Source of the DNA: UTCHB3 sp008363265
GTDB lineage: Bacteria; Bacteroidota; Ignavibacteria; Ignavibacteriales; Ignavibacteriaceae
Assembly: GCA_045863055.1 (NCBI GenBank)
Contig: BTUW01000004.1
Location: forward strand, 124,001 to 188,000
Direction of reading: 5' to 3'
DNA: 64,000 nucleotides
The notes under the pieces are model-generated. The model searched no databases and was not told where the DNA came from. It saw nothing but the letters and a program-made list of their open reading frames with translations. How positions within the stretch are numbered: position 1 is the first letter of the stretch; each line of letters starts with the position of its first letter. Made by a program: the position numbers and the translations under genes. Of the stretch, positions 62,069 through 64,000 are shown one piece after another.

Positions 62069-63808
62069 ATGAAGCGCGAACACCACTTCCTGCAGTTTTA
62101 CCTGACACTCATTTTGTCTTTTCTGATATCACCCCTCCTCCACTCACAGGATTCAATGTGGACGAAAACTTTCGGTGGCACCAATATCGACGCCGCGTAC
62201 GCGATCGAAGAGACCGGTGACGAAGGGTACATCATAGCCGGCTATACAAGATCTTATGGAACGGCTTCCGGCAGAAACCTCTGGCTTTTCAGAACCGCTA
62301 AAAACGGAGATCTGATCTGGAATAAAACCTTTGGCGGCAACAGCGACGATGAAGCCGCGGCCGGGAAGCAAACCCTCGACGGCGGGTTCATAGCGGCCGG
62401 TTACACTTCTTCATTCGGAGCCGGTGCCAAAGATGTTTTCGTTGTAAGAACAGATTCCGCGGGAAACGAGGTGTGGAGCAGGGCTTTCGGCGGTACATCT
62501 GATGAGGAGGCATATGCTCTTGAAGTGCTTCCCGATGGAGGTTTTATCATTGCCTGCGCCACTTCTTCAGCCACAGCTGGCAGCAGGGATGGATGGCTTA
62601 TACGCCTGACATCGGCCGGGAACATCCTTTGGGATAAAAAATTCGGTGGTCTCAGCACAGATGGATTTCGTGGGCTCCAGCGAACCTCTGACAATGGGTT
62701 CATTCTAACCGGTTGGACAGCTTCCGACGGTGCCGGTGTCCTCGGAAACGCCTGGCTCGTAAAAACCGACAGTTCAGGAAACATACTTTTTAATAAAAAC
62801 TTCGGCGGATCAGATGCCGACAGGGGACTCTCTGTTCAGCAAACAGCCGATGGTGGCTATATCCTCACGGGCTATACTGCTTCCACAGGCGCGGGACTGG
62901 ATGACATGTACCTGATCAGAACCGACGCCTCAGGGAATCTGGTGTGGGCGAAAACCTTCGGCAGTACAGGCCGAGATTATGGAAACGCGGTAAAGCAGAC
63001 CGCCGATGGCGGCTTCCTGATCGCCGGTTACACTCTCTCCTATGGAGCGGGAAGTGAGGATCTTTGGCTGGTGAAAACGGATAACGCGGGTAACCAACTC
63101 TGGCATAAAACTTATGGCGGAACCGCCGCTGATGTGGCAAACTCGATGGATCTCACCACCGATGGGGGTTATGTAATTGTTGGATACACGCTTTCATCCG
63201 GCGCAGGTGTTCACGATGCCTGGCTGTTAAGGACAGTACCTTCAGTTGTCCCCGTTGAGTTGGTATCTTTTTCGGCAAATGGTACCGAAGAGGGTATGCT
63301 GCTGGAATGGACAACTGCATCGGAAGTTAATAATCAAGGATTTGAGATCCAGCGAAGCGGGGACATGATCAGTTTCGTTGCACTTGATTTTGTCCATGGC
63401 AAGGGGACGACAACCGTTGGACAGAATTACTCATATCTGGATAAAAGTCCGACGAGCGGCATAAACTATTACCGTCTGAAACAAATCGACCTGAATGGTG
63501 ATTTCCACTACTCCGGCGTGATCGAGTGGAGCGGAAGCCCGGTCGGTTCTTATTCACTTGGGCAGAATTATCCTAATCCATTTAATCCGTCAACCGTTAT
63601 AAGTTACACTTTGCCGGCTACGGGTTTTGTGGAATTGAAAGTTTTTAATTCGAAAGGCGAACTGGTAAGGATTCTCGTAAGAAGTGTGGTTCAGGCTGGA
63701 GAAAACTCGGTTGAATTCGATGCAAGTGGGCTTCCTTCCGGGGCTTATTTCTACCGTCTGGAATCAAATGGAATTGCTCTCTCAGGTAAAATGCTCCTAT
63801 TAAAATGA
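62069..63808 (+). CDS. T9SS-exported repeat protein
   Basis: 579 residues from the ATG at 62069 with GGAG seven bases before it; an in-frame ATG at 62057 overlaps that site. Signal peptide (YLTLILSFLISPLLHSQ), then seven repeats of about 54 residues with the pattern W.KTFGG...D.A...Q.T.DGG(F/Y)I..GYT.S.GAG..D.WL(V/I)(R/K)TD, which probably closes a beta-propeller (residues 30-395). A beta-sandwich (SAN..EGMLLEWTTASEVNNQGFE) follows and then the T9SS sorting domain QNYPNPFNPSTVISYTL ending KMLLLK. Surface or secreted; ligand unknown. Confidence 0.88.
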   Translation: MKREHHFLQFYLTLILSFLISPLLHSQDSMWTKTFGGTNIDAAYAIEETGDEGYIIAGYTRSYGTASGRNLWLFRTAKNGDLIWNKTFGGNSDDEAAAGKQTLDGGFIAAGYTSSFGAGAKDVFVVRTDSAGNEVWSRAFGGTSDEEAYALEVLPDGGFIIACATSSATAGSRDGWLIRLTSAGNILWDKKFGGLSTDGFRGLQRTSDNGFILTGWTASDGAGVLGNAWLVKTDSSGNILFNKNFGGSDADRGLSVQQTADGGYILTGYTASTGAGLDDMYLIRTDASGNLVWAKTFGSTGRDYGNAVKQTADGGFLIAGYTLSYGAGSEDLWLVKTDNAGNQLWHKTYGGTAADVANSMDLTTDGGYVIVGYTLSSGAGVHDAWLLRTVPSVVPVELVSFSANGTEEGMLLEWTTASEVNNQGFEIQRSGDMISFVALDFVHGKGTTTVGQNYSYLDKSPTSGINYYRLKQIDLNGDFHYSGVIEWSGSPVGSYSLGQNYPNPFNPSTVISYTLPATGFVELKVFNSKGELVRILVRSVVQAGENSVEFDASGLPSGAYFYRLESNGIALSGKMLLLK

Positions 63809-63841
63809 AGCCATTGTCTTGAGGCGGAAGTGCCAAAATTG

Positions 63842-63872
63842 AAAAAGCCGGTTTCAGAACCGGCTTTTTTTA
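63842..63872. terminator. Terminator shared by convergent genes
   Basis: Stem AAAAAGCCGGTT/AACCGGCTTTTTT. Its right edge includes the stop codon of the minus-strand gene at 63870. Confidence 0.92.
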
Positions 63873-64000
63873 TTTCTTTGCTACAAGTGTTTCGAAATAG
63901 ACATCCTTACCCAGAAGATTTCCGATCATCTCGATCGGGAAGAGGAAGATCAGCGAGATCCAGAATGCCTTTGATCCAAAAGGCGAGCCAAGGAACTCCA
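63870..64000 (-). CDS. C-terminal end of a membrane protein gene, cut by the window
   Basis: The minus strand is open from 64000 to a TAA at 63870-63872 and encodes the last 42 or so residues: SKAFWISLIFLFPIEMIGNLL forms a membrane helix, and the end is FETLVAKK. Too little is present to name the family. Coding is supported by the frame running off the edge, by composition like its neighbours and by the terminator directly at its stop. Confidence 0.6.
   Translation of the reverse strand, partial: EFLGSPFGSKAFWISLIFLFPIEMIGNLLGKDVYFETLVAKK

Overview
The window looks like chromosomal DNA from a member of the Ignavibacteria or a close relative in the Bacteroidota/Chlorobi lineage. Evidence: two secreted repeat proteins end in the NYPNPFNP-type C-terminal domain of type IX secretion (T9SS) substrates; the initiator-tRNA promoter has the Bacteroidota spacing TTTG-N19-TAnnTTTG; there is a beta-propeller hybrid histidine kinase and an exbB-exbD-exbD-tonB operon of the Bacteroidota kind. 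The genus cannot be fixed from the sequence. Gene density is high and most genes are ordinary chromosomal genes.

Layout. 0-3.4 kb: 3' part of a DASH-type photolyase/cryptochrome, a palindrome-rich gap, a decayed nucleotidyltransferase gene pair and two secreted hypothetical proteins. 3.4-5.8 kb: ABC exporter pair (minus). 5.9-12.2 kb: minus-strand operon of a small membrane protein, an exported caspase-like protein and a 1341-residue T9SS surface protein. 12.5-16 kb: alpha/beta-hydrolase-like protein, AlbA_2 ATP-binding protein, mnmA. 16.1-23.3 kb: plus-strand run with metF, an oxidoreductase, class II aldolase, ddl, a DivIC-like protein, rarA, an ArsC-like protein and a GlmU-like protein. 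23.3-26.7 kb: a large HEPN-like/nuclease/SF1-helicase fusion. 26.7-28.1 kb: paralogous secreted proteins. 28.3-34.3 kb: two-component pair, HD-like protein and WD40 protein. 34.4-39.1 kb: OadG-OadB sodium pump subunits, then exbB-exbD-exbD-tonB. 39.2-44.5 kb: tRNA-Arg(CCG), AIM24-family protein, MsrA lipoprotein, GAF protein, S9 peptidase. 44.7-47.6 kb: PstS-like lipoprotein and TPR protein. 47.7-61 kb: hybrid kinase, tricorn-like S41 protease, TerB-like protein, M14 carboxypeptidase, D-Ala-D-Ala dipeptidase, PAS kinase. 61-64 kb: initiator tRNA with a degenerate duplicate and a tandem array of 3' halves, a GIY-YIG nuclease gene, a T9SS repeat protein and the end of a further gene.

Two places deserve most attention. 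First, the initiator-tRNA locus. The complete tRNA unit (promoter, tRNA, terminator) has a decayed second copy, and the tRNA 3' half (from just after the anticodon to past the terminator) is repeated in a 106-bp tandem array. The decayed copy and every array copy carry the same 14-bp palindrome at the same T-loop position. A GIY-YIG nuclease gene lies between the decayed copy and the intact gene. Closely related palindromes occur elsewhere in the window within about 25 bp downstream of stop codons, some between short direct repeats, which suggests a mobile or self-copying small palindrome. Second, the caspase operon, where an exported protein with an intact His/Cys dyad is encoded directly upstream of a giant T9SS adhesin-like protein.

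Throughout, functions are inferred from motifs recognised by eye. No database search or structure prediction was run.
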